Source: Anaspis maculata (taxonomy: Eukaryota; Arthropoda; Insecta; Coleoptera; Scraptiidae). Taken from it: a stretch of DNA of 64,000 nucleotides. The notes beneath the pieces were generated by a model that was not told where the DNA came from, did no database searches, and was given only the letters and a program-made list of their open reading frames with translations. The stretch is from the NCBI GenBank assembly GCA_949128115.1, contig OX421967.1:22088635-22152634 (forward strand), given 5' to 3'. Positions 13,239 to 25,469 of this stretch are shown here, one piece after another. How positions within the stretch are numbered: the first letter of the stretch is position 1; each line of letters begins with the position of its first letter. Both the position numbers and the translations under genes were made by a program.

Positions 13239-13755
13239 TGTTACGTATTCCGCGTACGGGTTCGAATATAATTGAGACGATCGTTTCAAAACACACACTG
13301 TTTATCACTACGTACTACAATAAATACACGCCAACAATTATTTACGCTTGGAAATATCGCAGGTACTTCGCTTATATCCGCTCGCTACCACTTCGCATTC
13401 CAATTCAATACTGCTCGTGAGGCGACGATTGATGCCTTATATAGGTCAGACTAATTCATCTCGAATGTTCCATGAATTCTCCAGCAGTTTCCATAGTGAC
13501 CCGGCATATGGTTTCTGGACGGTTCCCGAATGATCACACACCTTTCGCGTGCTTCCCGTGTGTTCTGGTATGTGGCACCGCCGCCAAAATGGACAGCTGT
13601 AGTTTGACCCACTGCTGAAGTCTCCATACAGTTGTACGAGAAAAAGCCTACACGCGCGCTCTGGAACACACCAAAACGCTCCGCACTTGTACACTGCGAT
13701 CTAACGGGAAGAGTCTAGAAAGATCGCGTGTTATCCAGAATCGCCGCTCGTAACA
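13239..13755 (+). mobile_element. Solo LTR (517 bp), plus orientation
   Basis: It starts TGTTACGTATTCCGCGTACG and ends CGCCGCTCGTAACA. It aligns along its full length with the LTRs at 45780 and 53525, sharing ATTGAGACGATCG, AAACACACACTG, ACGCCAACAATTATT and CCAGCAGTTTCCATAGTGAC. A TATATAGG box lies near 13440. The 4-bp flanks are GTAT and CTAT, a target duplication with one mismatch. No tRNA primer-binding site follows the right end, consistent with a solo LTR left by LTR-LTR recombination. Confidence 0.8.
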
Positions 13756-14743
13756 CTATTATAGATTTGACTTCTCTTAGGCTCTTTGATGTGATAAAAG
13801 GCCTTATTGATAAAGCTTGGTTTTGACTAACTGATACGGAGAATGATTGTTGAGCAAAACCGGAAAAGATCTTGAAGATCGGTCTTGACCGACCGAGAAG
13901 TAAGTGGCTATTTGGCGAAAGAAATTCTATTGCGATCAGCACGCGAAGAACTATGAATGCTCTACTGGTTCAAAAGTGATCACCAAGTGAACAGACAACT
14001 GGTTATACAGTTTCCCAGTTTTATACAGTTTTTTTTTTACAATAATGTCAAATTTTATCAATATTGAGAAGCCGAAATTCAATATGACGACTCAAGATGG
14101 CATCTAATCCTTCCAGTATGGATCTCTTTTCAAAGGCTGCGTCTATTATATCTGGACTATTCTTTTTGCTTGCTCTTTTTCGGCTATGGTCTCTTTTGCC
14201 CGTTTTGGAAGAAATTGAATGTGGTTTTGCCTTTGTGGAGAACTGTGGACCTCTTCGAAACCAATGGTGTACGCGAAACAATTGCTTAAAACAAGGTAGG
14301 TACAAACCTTCATGCGAATATCTTTTTGATTGCGCATACCCTACTGTTTTGTGTTCAGTGAACCCATCATGGATAGAAACCTACAAATGTGCTTTCCAAC
14401 GAACTAACGCAAAAAAGCTTCAAAACAATTACTGTTCTCGATAAATGAATCTCAGACTTCTGAACTAACTGATTGAGCCCTAACAGTTCATTATAGATAC
14501 AAATTTCTTGAATCGTCGCGTCATACATTTTTCCATTCCACGAGCAGGCTACAACCGTGGCTAGCTGTATTAACTTCAGGCGAACGCTGTAACAGAATTA
14601 TTAGCTTCGCGAGAATAAACCGGATGTCCTTTTAGGTCAAACTCCCTTGCATGCGGCATCGGTTATAATACCCTCTTGTACTTAATAATTCAACCAACTT
14701 GGAAATTGAAATAGATGCAATTGTACGCTGAAACAGAGTTATT
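13756..14743. other. No gene recognised
   Basis: Frames of 85-115 codons overlap on both strands at 14048-14444, and neither shows a recognisable domain. No pol or gag sequence follows the solo LTR. Confidence 0.4.
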
Positions 14744-14893
14744 GGGGAGTTTGAATGCACACGTACGTACGACGTAACGTAACTTTCAACGTGGAAATTG
14801 ACGAGTTTGTCATTTGCAATTTTTTCGTTGCAGGGGAGTTTTCACGTTCTACGTTGCGTTACGTCGTACGTTCAGTGAAATCGCAAACTCCCT
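14744..14893. mobile_element. Small hairpin MITE
   Basis: The ends GGGGAGTTTG and CAAACTCCC are inverted. Inside them CGTACGACGTAACG pairs with CGTTACGTCGTACG, giving a 150-bp imperfect hairpin around a central loop. It has no coding capacity. Confidence 0.6.
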
Positions 14894-15439
14894 ATTTGTT
14901 ATTAGGAATGAGGTTGTTCTAAATGATTATTTTTTACAATTGTGACTCTGCAGAAGGGTCCGAACCCTAATATAAACAAACGCAATTTGATTTAATTTCA
15001 ATTATCATAAAAAATTCCTCGGTTCTCTAAATTTAGCAAAGCCCAAGTTTCTAGAACTGGCCCACCAGGTCTGATTCTCTCCTTATCGCCGACACAACGC
15101 AAATCGCCCTAAGAGCCCAAGGGTTCGAATACTTTTTCTGTGAAAGATACCCAACAAAGGGTGAGGCGGAACTGGGACTCAGTGGCAGAACAGACGATGA
15201 TACGATCCAAATAATATGCATTCAAAAACACTAGCACATGTAGGCAAATTGAGAATGAACGCGCAAGAGCTCCGTTCAAGTTCTAACCCCAACCCACCAG
15301 GTCCAGGAATCCCGCGGACTCACCCGTGAAGAAGGCCAAAACGCATCCTAGTGAAGGTCAGTACTCACCCGTGAGGGGGGCCAAGACGCGCATCCGATTG
15401 GAGGGTTGGACAACTTATCGGTGATGGATTATGAGTGGA

Positions 15440-15720
15440 TCAACGCTGACACATCTTCGCTACTTGAGCCGCTACTTTTTATTATCTTTATGAATGACAT
15501 CATGGGGGGGGGGAGGATTCCGGCAGGATAGTCGTGTATGCCGATGACATATGGTCATGTTGTTCACTGAGCCTGAGGCTGGAGACCTCCGGTCTAGGAG
15601 AACCGACCTGACTAATTCCATTATGGACTGGGTTGCTGCAAATGGTGATGCCTCACGTAACGTTAACACAACACGCACTCACGCAGGTATTAATAAGGTG
15701 AATTTAAGGCCATGCAGAAC
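15440..15720 (+). pseudogene. LINE reverse transcriptase fragment
   Basis: The plus strand encodes EPLLFIIFMNDIM followed, after a frameshift in a run of ten G, by GRIVVYADD. These match RT motif B-to-C of LINE elements: the PLLF..YMNDI segment, then the catalytic YADD box. The upstream GVPQG motif is not intact and stops appear soon after YADD. A pair of CTCACCCGTGA repeats lies just upstream at 15319 and 15365. It is too short to assign a clade. Confidence 0.65.
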
Positions 15721-15867
15721 CAGTTTTTGAATCACAATGGAAGTGAACACATCACTAATGTTAAGCAAAGCGATATCAGAGTAACAATAATTCATTCGAC
15801 ATGTATTCAGTAGTACTTAGTAACAAATAGGTGTTCAAATGTTTGTCTAACGCAAGCTCGTAACAAT

Positions 15868-16011
15868 AGGTGCTTTCCTTTTACAACCTAAACTAAGTAT
15901 TCTGACCTAAGTTGTTAGTATAGTATCTTACTTTCGCGCATGTGATTTTTCGCTTTTTCTCTCTCTAACTTAGATCAGATCAGTGAGTTTTGTAGTAAAA
16001 GGAAAGCACCT
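15868..16011. mobile_element. Small hairpin MITE (144 bp)
   Basis: A perfect 17-bp inverted repeat, AGGTGCTTTCCTTTTAC at the left and its complement at the right, bounds 144 bp of non-coding sequence. Flanks are AT-rich and no clear target duplication can be fixed. Confidence 0.6.
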
Positions 16012-16032
16012 AATATTTATATGATAAAAACT

Positions 16033-16349
16033 CGATATTCGCGATTTCAAAAATCTAGACGACCTCTGGCGGCTGAAATGGCGAACTTAGTTTGTAAGTT
16101 TTTACGTCATTTCTGTTCTGTCGCTTCTGTCAGATAGCTATTGACAATCGCGCGCATTGCCAAAATACTCGTATAGGTGATCGAGTTATTCAAGAAAATG
16201 AACTTTTGTTAAATAGCGATCAATAATTGATTAACCCAAATACCACAAATACAACCGTTATACAACGCACGATGACAGGTGACAGAAAAACTCACAATCC
16301 TCCATCTTGCTTACAGCGCCCCCATCGTTAGTTGAAATCGCGAATATCC
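16033..16349. mobile_element. MITE with GATATTCGCGATTTCAA ends
   Basis: The 17-bp sequence GATATTCGCGATTTCAA at the left is perfectly inverted at the right end, bounding about 317 bp without coding capacity. CTCTGGCGGC near the left and CAGCGCCCCC near the right weakly continue the inversion. Confidence 0.6.
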
Positions 16350-16788
16350 CCAGGTTGTCAGTAAAAAAAGTCAAAAGGGCTGTCTCCTTGAAAGGTCTCG
16401 AAAATAGCAACATTTGAGAAGTTCCTGCCATTTATCCGACCGACTTCTGTCCCTGGCGAATTCTGAAATCAAGCTACTCCCTTGAAAGTAAAAGATCAGC
16501 CCTTGGATTAGTTCTTTTCGCTGAAGAGTAAACTCATGGTGTGGAGACTGGATGTTATGTCATGTCAACATCAGAAAGCGATTCCTCAGGAGACGAGTAC
16601 ATTCAGCTACTTCTTCAGTATTACCACCACCTAGTAGAGAATTCCTGTGAAAATTATCGTCCTGGCATATTAGTAGTCAAGACCAAAAGGACGCGGGATC
16701 GCCAAACGAACGCAAAGAAACATCATCTATAAATTCTTGTGGAAATAATGCACATTGTTATATTTATAATAAAACTTTCAAAAATGAG

Positions 16789-17077
16789 GTGGGAATAAGA
16801 ATTCACAATAGCAGAGTCCACAAAAATCAAGATCAGAGTCAAAATCAAGAAGATAGAATTCCAAAAGTTGACGTGGATACTAATTTTGGTTTGATGTTAT
16901 CTAACCTAAGGTCAAGTATTTCTACATTACGAAGATGCTCAAAGGGAGCCCGTATGGTAGTTGCTAGTTTTTTCAACAAAAAACTGCAGGATATCATCTC
17001 TTGCAACTCCGAAGACGCCTGGCGACGTTTACTCACAATGTGTTGAACCTCACTACGCGGGTAAAGTAGAATATTTC
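16789..17077 (+). pseudogene. Possible N-terminal part of the broken non-LTR element at 17581
   Basis: The frame includes KGARMVVASFFNKKL and SEDAWRRLLTMC before stopping at 17046. Proteins of the element family recognised downstream carry a comparable KGAR...W..LL segment ahead of the region beginning around 17590. I therefore infer that this is the same element, split by the LINE insertion at 17078. The similarity is judged from memory of the family pattern and is weak. There is no Cys-His motif that I can see. Confidence 0.35.
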
Positions 17078-17574
17078 CAACACAAATAACGAATCTTGGG
17101 AAAATTTTTGGAAGCTTGCGAAGCATTTTGGATTTTTAACATTGCCTAGTATCTTGGTCCTTGATTTGTGTCTGTATGTTTTTGAGAACAGAGGCTCCAT
17201 GTCTGTCGGTGGCGATCTCCACGGTTACGGCTCTAGATTCGGTGGGCAGTTACGGGCTCCATACCGGAGGCTTGGGCTCGGAATGATGGCACCCAACACT
17301 CTGGGTGTCAGACTTTTCAATAAGTTGCCTAAGAGCATAACTAAGCTCACTTCAAAAAAACAGTTCAAAAGAAAAATTAAAGACCTTCTACTTAAAGAAT
17401 CTCTATATAGCCTGGAGGACTACTTCTCGCAAACGTTTTAATGTGTATAATGTTTTCAAGGATATCTTATTTCCTTATTTATTTATTTATGTATATATTT
17501 TGGTTTGACATTTCTGATGTATACATATTTTTACACGGAATAAAAGATACTTACTTACTTACTTACTTACTTAC
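17078..17574 (+). mobile_element. 5'-truncated LINE 3' end with (ACTT)n tail
   Basis: The frame 17142-17441 encodes the C-terminal tail typical of CR1/Jockey-like LINE polyproteins: LTLPSILVLD, then NTLGVRLFNKLPKSI, then FKRKIKDLLLKESLYS. It is followed by a short 3' UTR, AATAAAAG, and a tail of ACTT repeats ending at 17574. The hexamer TATTTC is found immediately before the start (17072-17077) and immediately after the tail (17575-17580), which fits a target-site duplication. The rest of the ORF is absent, as expected for 5' truncation during target-primed reverse transcription. It sits inside the broken element spanning 16.8-20.0 kb. Confidence 0.75.
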
Positions 17575-17580
17575 TATTTC

Positions 17581-20004
17581 GTTCAAACAGTGATGAACCC
17601 TTCAAAGTTGCAATCAGTCAATCTTGGAAAGAAAATTGAAGCTAAGTTAGCTGACGCTGATACCCGTGGGGCTTTGAGACTTTCAACATCAGAAGACAGT
17701 ATTGCGCCTAATGATCAACCAACTCTCATTTCTCTCCGAGAGAAACACCCGCCTCATTCGAAGCCAACCTTTCACCCCGTTGCACCACAACTGTCCCCTG
17801 TAATCATCACAGAAGAACAACTTCAAAGATGTATTTCAACTTTTCCACCTGGTTCGACTGGAGGGTTGGATGCTCTTAGGCCACAAATGTTGAAAGATCT
17901 CATTACTGAGTCAACAGGCAATCCAGGAAGTATTCTCTCAAAACAATAACTAAATTTGTTCAACTCGTTGCTGAAGGAAGAGTTCCTGAAGTCATACGTC
18001 CAATTTTCTACGGAGGATCCTCAACAGCTTTGAAGAAGAAAACAGGTGGAATAAGGCCGATTGCTGTTGGAAATGTGTGGCCCAGAATTGTGGCTAAAAT
18101 ACTAGCTGCCCAAATTATTCCATCTTTGGCAGTAGAACTCGCCCCTCATCAATTGGGAGTTGGAGTCAGAGATGGAGCCGAGGCTGGAGCATACGCTGCT
18201 CGAATTTATTTCAACGCCCGCCACACAACAGTCAAAGCATTTTTAAAATTGGATTTCTCTAATGCCTTCAACGAATCGAGACGAGATTCACTCATTACTG
18301 CAGTCAAAGAATTATACCCAGAGATGTTCCCGTTCATCAGTCAAGCTTATGAGTTTCCTCCAGTTCTATTTTTTCACACCTTATCTCTTCTCGACGTGGT
18401 ATTCAACAGGGTGATCCTCTTGGGCCAGCCCTCTTTGCTTTGAAAATCAACCTAATTATCAAGGCAGTAAAGACTGAGTTAAATATCTGCTATTTGGATG
18501 ATGTTACAATTGCTGATGAGCCCGACGTCGTCCTGCAGACCTTACAAAATGTGTCAGAGGCTGCTCGCAAACTTAGACTGAAGCTTAATCCTCAAAGTGC
18601 GAATTGGTCATTTTAGGTGAAGAACACGAAGACGATGATATTTTTGGAAATATTCGGGATACTCTTCCTGATCTGGAGCTGATCGACAAAAGATCAGCAA
18701 ATTTATTAGGAGCTCGTCTTACTGATGAAGCCATGTCAACAGCTTTTGAAACTAAGTCGAATCAACTCAAAATCTTTGCATCCAGATTGGAATGGATCTC
18801 ATCTCATTCTGCATATTATCACCTGCTAAAAGAGTCACTTTCAACACCACGTCTGGTGTATTTCCTACGAGTTTCGCCATATTGGAGGAAACATGATTGT
18901 CTTCAGCACTATGAGTTTCTTCTCAAGTCTACCTCAGAAAATATCTTCAATTGTTCACTTATCCTAGACACATGGGAACAGTCTTCTCTCCCGATTAGTA
19001 TGGGCGGGATTGCTATAAGACACGTAGAAGACACTGCGCTCCCAGCTTTCTTATCTTCGTTCCATTCCAGTCAAGATCTGATAACCCTACTACTACCACC
19101 AGGAGTAACTGATGTCGACTTAATCATCGACGAAGCTTTGGAACTATGGAATCAGTGTGGGTTGGCAATTCCACAAGTTGAAGATTTCAAATCACAGTCA
19201 AAATGGGAAAAAATCTGGTTTCATTCATTACATGAATCCTTTCTTCATGGTGCCTCATCACAAGAAGTTTCAGCGAGGCTTCTCGCAAATGCTCAGGTCC
19301 ACGCGGGTGATTGGTTGAATGCCTTACCGCATCGACTTAGTTAGGGACCCATCTTCCAGACCAGTCCTTTCGAGTATCCGTCTCTCTCCGTCTTGGGTGC
19401 GCTATCTGTTTTCCCCATCGCTGTCCTTGCGGCCAAGACGTATCTTCGAAAGGATTACATGGACTCTCATGTGAGTTAAGCGCTGGTCGACGTTCGAGAC
19501 ATTCAGAAGCTAACGACATTATCCTTCGAACATTAAGATCGGCTAATATTCCTTCAGTTTGTGAACCTTCTGGATGCTCACATCATGACGGCAAAGCACC
19601 TGACGGCCTTACACTAGTCCCATGGAAAAAAGGAAAATGTTTAGTTTGGGATTATACATGTCGGAATACTTATGCTCCATCATACATATATTAATTATAC
19701 ATCGCGGAACCCTGGACATGCAACTTCTATTGCTGAGACAAATAAAAGATAACACTATAAGGAACTTTTTGATCCCTACCTTCTTATACCTGTGGCACAT
19801 GAAACTTCTGGTATCTGGGGTCAAGAACCTCTACATTTCCTGCGGGCCATCAGGCAAAAAATTGCAACGAGAACAGACGAGCACCGAGCAACGAGTTTTC
19901 TTTTTCAACGCATAAGGATAGCTCTACAGCGAGGCAATGTTGCCTGTATTTTGGGAACTTTGTCACAAGGGAAGGGGTTCTCCGAAATATTTTACATTTT
20001 ATGA
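17581..20004 (+). pseudogene. Non-LTR retrotransposon polyprotein: reverse transcriptase plus restriction-like endonuclease, frameshifted
   Basis: Several overlapping frames together encode a retrotransposon polyprotein. In order they give an upstream KIEAKLADADTRGALRL segment (17.63 kb), GGIRPIAVGN (18.05 kb), RT motif A LDFSNAFN (18.25 kb), motif B GIQQGDPLGPALFAL (18.40 kb) and motif C YLDD (18.49 kb). A long linker frame follows (18604-19344), with ARLLANAQVHAGDWLNALP. After another shift comes a Cys-His cluster CAICFPHRCPCG...GLHGLSC (19.40-19.48 kb). Next is an endonuclease-like segment with APDG, then K-G-K and W-D about 15 residues on (19.59-19.65 kb), and a tail RATSFLFQRI...LQRGNVACILGTL (19.88-19.96 kb). 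The Cys-His cluster followed by PD...D resembles the C-terminal endonuclease of R2-like elements. At least four frameshifts or stops (near 17.95, 18.34, 18.60, 19.34 kb and again after 19.69 kb) make it non-functional. Clade assignment is open. Confidence 0.8.
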
Positions 20005-21502
20005 TTTTGCCATATTATTTATATGATTATATTATTGTGAATAAAAAGAAAACAAAATTCTTTGATATGTATCAAACACGATATTTATGTATGTTGGCGT
20101 ACTCCGTGTGGAGTTGCCTGTCTTCCATCGGACGCGTCCTTGGACATCGACGCGATTTTCACAACATTAGTTACTGCGAGTGCAAAGATCCTGTGAATAT
20201 TGCAATAATCTGTCGAATGTGAAATTTCAACAAAGAATAATATGACAATTTTCTCTTGTTTGAACCAATCAGGTTTCAAAAAGATGTTATTGCTCTAGTG
20301 CAATTATCCATCAATTTTGAAAAAGTGCAGCCGCAATACTTGTGAACCATAAATTTGAAATCCGGTTGTCAGTTTTCAATGTGCCATGGTCCCACCATGA
20401 TGCCACTCACTCTTTCATTTGGGAAAATTGGAGACTGAAAATAGAGTCACAAAATAGACGAACAACATGTTAATTGAAGAATACTTTTTTTCTGTAAACA
20501 TCAACTTCTGACAAGTATGACATGACAGGTGGCCTTCTTTGTAATAGCGGTCCGAGCGTGGCGCCATCTTCCAGTCATCCTTACAAGTCTTCATCCGTGG
20601 TATTGTCTAAATTTTCACTCAACGGTTTTACCGTCGTTTTACGAAACAACAAAGTTTGTCGCATGAATATTTTTACACTTACCCTGAAAAGGTATCGGAA
20701 GAGCAGAATTGCGTATTTTAGAGAGGGCGGTAAAATGCTATGTATGAATTGTATATAAAGTAAAGTAAGCTGTAGGTAAAGTGTGGAGTGCCAAAAATTT
20801 CATGAATCAAATTGATCGTGCACTCTACGAGCATGTGAGCGCACCTACACATGATAATACTGAGCAAAATGAAACTGTGCAGAGTGCACATTTGCTACTA
20901 ATAAAACGAGGTTTAACGCTGCATTGATTCGGTGATTTGTGGCTTCGTTTCAGTATTATGCTCGCAATTTCGCAGCTGGTTTTGATTATCGGATACCTAC
21001 GCTCGGAAACATACCTACAGACGCGACTTTATGCTGAAGTTTAATAGTGCATTAATCGTGGATTAAAAATTAACACACACGCCGACCTCAACTGCGTCTT
21101 AAAATATCTGTCAATATTTTGATTCGTGATACCAAGCGTACCCAACTACCCACCCAGCCGATGACAAAATTTCTAGGATTAGTCTAGAAACTCTTGCTGA
21201 AATGCATTGTTGAGTCCGAACGTCATTGGCACAAAATCGTACATTTTTCAATTCGTTTATCTAACGTCGGCCCATTTCCGCAACAAGGCCTAACACCGAC
21301 GCCGGTGAATACTTTCCTCCACTATACCGGACATTTTGCCGAACCCCTGTGGGTTCCAACACAGGGATTTTGAACGACCACTAACATCGCATGAGGTTGG
21401 CACCATCGTTCGTATTTTACGTGCTATGCGACACACGGCGCGTCTTGCACTTAGCAAGCATTCCAACTAAATCAAAGAGCTTGTTTTGGGGATGAAAATC
21501 CG
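20005..21502. other. No gene recognised downstream of the broken retrotransposon
   Basis: An AATAAA near 20040 could belong to the 3' end of the preceding element, whose terminus I cannot locate. No inverted repeats, tandem arrays or domains were recognised up to the tRNA-like sequence at 21503. Confidence 0.4.
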
Positions 21503-21578
21503 AGCGCTCACAGTGGGATTTAAACCCACGACTCCTGGAGTGGTAATCAAACGCGCTGACCACCACACCACAAGCTCC
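21503..21578 (-). repeat. tRNA-like sequence (tRNA pseudogene or tRNA-derived SINE head)
   Basis: Read on the minus strand it has an A-box-like GTGGTGTGGTGGTCAGCGCG and a T-arm GTGGG-TTTAAAT-CCCAC with a perfect 5-bp stem and a B-box-like loop. The acceptor ends pair only partly, and I cannot draw a proper anticodon stem. A functional tRNA is therefore unlikely, and a SINE promoter region or decayed tRNA is more plausible. Confidence 0.55.
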
Positions 21579-21599
21579 TCAAAAAATAACGTTTTTACT

Positions 21600-21815
21600 A
21601 TCGATATATCATCGATACGGCAATACGATATGTACCGTATGATCAAAAACTTTCTTACTCAAGGGAGGCTAGGGCCTGGCCAAAATCAGCCTTGTCTGCC
21701 TGCCAATGGCCAGGACCACAGCCTGCCTTGAGTAAGAAAGATTTTGATCATACGGTATTTAGGTACACGCCGATATGTGCCGATACGTATCGCTGAAACT
21801 CCGATATGTATAGTA
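21600..21815. repeat. TATCGATACG-rich block enclosing a hairpin
   Basis: Degenerate ATCGATACG/CGATATG words flank an inverted repeat, ACCGTATGATCAAAAACTTT at 21634 and its near-complement ending at 21756. The loop between 21664 and 21726 is GC-rich, with GGCCTGGCCAAAATC. A second block of the same degenerate words lies at 25470-25620. Confidence 0.55.
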
Positions 21816-22433
21816 GGTTCACTTGTACTGTGACTGTAGTTGGCTGGACAAATTTTCTACTTCGGCATTGTAGGCTTGCCGCTTTTTTACCTGGTGTGAA
21901 ACTGACTTCTCTAGAAGTGAAGTTATATTTCTTATTAAATTGATATCAAAATCTTGGAAAACTGTCATACGTGGAAATGCAACTAGAGGAGCGCAGAGCT
22001 GTATTACCGTCATTTAGACACCAGAACCCTACGGGGCCGCCTTCAATTTGAGTCATCTTGACGACGGCCATTTAAGGCCGACGAAAACTTGTTCCGTCAA
22101 GGTTCAAAACGAAAGCAAATTGTAAACCGAAGGTACTCACATGAATTTCGGTCCAATACGCAACTTTGGGCGGCTGGGTTTTTTGAAATTCGGTTTATCA
22201 ATTTTTTACACGTAAATCCTGCTGTAACAGCAGGCCTGCTGAGATGTTCCTTTTCTTGCCAATAGTTCTTCATGATTCGGCGTGTCTTTTCGACTGGAAG
22301 AGGTGAGAGGGTTGATGATTCCATGGGACCCCTTTTTTTAGGTTTAGGTAGAAACAGGTCGAAAAATTACTACATTTTCCAATAAAATGGAAAAAAGCGT
22401 ACATCACGTCCCGCAAAAATGTTCCGTCTATCT

Positions 22434-23333
22434 GTTTTTACCTAGGAGGATAGAATATTAGGGAGGGAAGGTTAGCCAGCTTGTGGACGGACAAAGCTGT
22501 CGCCGGGAGACGAAAGGGGATTGCATGAAGTACGCCCAGTAACCGTATCAAGTCACCAGTGCAACTTGACATTTGTGATTGCGATTTGATGAAATTGACA
22601 TTTGTAAATAAACATAATTTGAGGTTATGAGATGTGGCTGCTGTGCAGGGCTGTGCTTGTTCAGATTTTTGGCTGTTATCCTACCTAAAAGACCGACAGG
22701 ATCAGTTTTAGAAGACGTGTTGAAAGACATGCTGCGGCATACAACGTGTAAAAGTGATGATCCCCGCATTGGAGGCATTGAAATGGACGTCATTTTGCAA
22801 GGTATGTTGATGGCTCCATGGTTGATGGGTGTCATGAGATCGTAATTTTTGAGCTTGTGCAACATTTTTCATTCCCTATAGACATAGACCATGTCATATC
22901 CTAGGGGGTGCAGGGAGTAAGGATCGCAGGGAGTTCCTATGCGCCAACTCAATAAACACGCATCGATGCAGATATTGGCCAACACACTTCAAAAGAATGA
23001 CGTCCATTTCAATGCTTCCAATGCGGGGATCATCACTTTTACACGTCGTATGCCGCAGCATGTCTTTCAACACGTCTTCGAAAACTGATCCTGTCGGTCT
23101 TTTAGGTAGAATAACAGCCAAAAATCCGAAGAAGCACAGCTCTGTACAGCAGTCACATTTCATAACCTCAAATTATGTTTATTTACAAATGTCATTTCCA
23201 TCAAATCGCAGTCACTAATGTCAAGTTGCACTGGTGACTCGATACGTTTACTGGGCGTAGTTGATTACCCCGCATGGCTACACTTTCATTGGCGTATGTT
23301 CCCTCCTTACTATTCTATCCTCCTAGGTTTTTA
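22434..23333. mobile_element. Foldback element, arms about 350 bp
   Basis: The left arm (22434 to about 22800) starts GTTTTTACCTAGGAGGATAG. It is mirrored by the right arm (about 22988-23333), which ends CTATCCTCCTAGGTTTTTAC. A spacer of about 190 bp separates them. The mirrored frames of 70-105 codons in each arm are consequences of the palindrome and carry many amino-acid differences, so I do not read them as genes. A transcript through it would form a long near-perfect hairpin. Confidence 0.75.
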
Positions 23334-23437
23334 CGCATCTGCAGAGCAAATGCGTAAAAACTGTGTCCCAAAAGTGGTCCGAACGACGAACGCCAAATGA
23401 AGCCAGAGCAGCCAACCGCAAAGTTTTGAGGATTTTC

Positions 23438-25377
23438 TACCGGATGGGCCATAAAAAACCGTACTGTTTTATTTTTCTCGCCGATTTTTTGTTTCTTGAC
23501 CGATTTTGACAAGTTTGACATCATTGTGTAGCTAATTGAAGAGGCTACCAGAACCATATACAAATGATTCCTAAGTGTCAAAATTCAGAATTGCGGAAAC
23601 AACTGAAAATAGGCCTTCTTTTGCAGTCGTTTTTTTAAACTGAAATTTGACAGAATAACCCAACTAAAGACGTTTTCTGAAAGAATGGACTATTTTCTAC
23701 ATTTCAAGACCACAACTAGCTCAATTGGTTCATTCGTTGGGGAGATGTGGCAAATTGAATACAAGCTTATTTGCTATTGTTTCAATCCAAAATGAATGAT
23801 GAAAAATATTGTTTTGCCTGTCAAATTTTTATTTTTGGAACGATTTTGACAGGTTTAATATCATTATGTAACCAATTAAATAGGCTCCAAGTTTCATATA
23901 CGAATATGATTGAAATGTCAAAATTCAAAATGGCGGACACAATTAAAACGAAGCTTTCTTCCGCAGTCGTTTTTTTAAATTGAAATTTGACAAAATGACA
24001 GAACTAGACACGTTTTTTGAAGAACTAACTGTTTTTTAGATTTTGACACCACAACTAACTCAATTGGTTCATTCGTTGAGGAGATGTGGCAAAACTAAAA
24101 AAAAGCTTGTTTGCCATTGTTTCAATCCAAAACGAATAGTAGTAAAAAATATTATTTTGTCTGTAAAATTTATTCAAGGGGTGGCTGCCTGAGATATAAT
24201 CACCGTTTTTTCAAAATATAATTCGAAATTATTTTACAGGGTGAGTTTCACTTGGTAGGTTCCTATCTATGGACGCGGACTCTCTGGATGCAAACATTTG
24301 AGGACTATCCTAGTTTTTGTAATTGTGTTGGTCAAAGTTGTTGTTGATTACTTGAATCCATTGTTAACCTCAAAATAGACATGTAAGATAGGTTTTAATT
24401 TCACTGATGGTAGAAACATATTCTGATAGTCTTTCCCACAACATTTGCACATAGTTTTTTTCAAAAAGCCCCTTTAATTCTGTCAAATTTCAATGAAAAA
24501 AAAGACTGCTAAAGAAGGATTGTTTTCAGTTGTGTCCGCTATTTGGAATTTGGACATTTCGATCATATTCGTATATGACACTTGTAGCCTAGTTAATCGG
24601 CTACATAAAAACATCAAATCTATCATAATCGCTTCAGAAGCAAAAATTTTACAGACAAAATAATATTTTTTATTATTCGTTTTGGATTGAAACAATGGCA
24701 AATAAGCTTTTTCTCAATTTGCCACATCTCCTCAACGAATGAATCAATTGAGCTAGTTGTGGTGTCAAAATGTGAAAAATAGTTCATTATTTGAAAAACG
24801 CTTCTAGTTCTGTCATTTTGTCGAATTTCAATTTAAAAAAACGACCGCGAAAGATGGCTCATTTTTAGTTGTGTCGGCCATTTTGAATTCTGACATTTCA
24901 ATCATATTGGTATATGACACTTCAAGCCTATTTAATTGGTTACATAATGATACTAAACCTGTCAAAATCGCTCCAGAAACAAAAATTTGGCAGGCAAAAC
25001 AATATCTTTTATTATTCATTTTGGATTAAAACAATGGAAAATAAGCTTCTTCCGAATTTGCCACATCTTCCCAACGAATGAACCAATTGAGCTGATTGTG
25101 GTCTCAAAATGTAGAAAATAGTTCATTCTTTCAGAAAACGTCTTTAGTTCGATTATTTTGTGAAATTTTAATTTAAAAAAACGACTGCAAAAGAAGGCCT
25201 ACTTTCAGTTGTTTCCGCCATTTTGAATTTTGACACTTAGGAATCATTTGTATATGGTTCTGGTAGCCTCTTCAATTAGCTACACAATGATACCAAGCTT
25301 GTCAAAATCGGTCAAGAAACAAAAAATCGGCGAGGAAAATAAAACAGTAGGTACGGTTTTTTATGGCCCACCCGGTA
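23438..25377. mobile_element. Foldback element with ~340-bp tandem repeats in both arms
   Basis: The ends TACCGGATGGGCCATAAAAA and TTTTTTATGGCCCACCCGGTA are inverted. Each arm consists of 2-3 tandem copies of a roughly 340-bp unit carrying GTTTCAATCCAAAA, TCATATACGAATATGATTG and CTCAATTGGTTCATTCGTTG. The left arm runs to about 24180 and the right begins about 24480. The asymmetric middle holds a TACAGGGTGAGTTTCACTT end at 24235. No transposase is present. The repeated short frames in both arms are repeat artefacts. Confidence 0.75.
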
Positions 25378-25469
25378 TATTTAAGATTTGGAAACTTGAA
25401 AACAAAATCTCACAGCCGACTAGAATCACGGTACAAGTGAACACACTATATCAACACGTTTCGTCAGTA

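Noticed and set aside
16541..16732. Acidic, Ser-rich 63-aa frame resembling the start of a PIF/Harbinger-type nuclease
   Set aside because: Only a short low-complexity pattern matches and no catalytic region follows.
18511..18540. A second CTGATGAG sequence as hammerhead core
   Set aside because: It lies in the RT coding region, and no GAAA or pairing strands occur at the required spacing.
22548..23163. Mirrored ORFs of 70-105 codons with near-identical proteins on opposite strands
   Set aside because: They are the two arms of one palindrome. The differences include many amino-acid changes, so there is no sign of protein-level selection.
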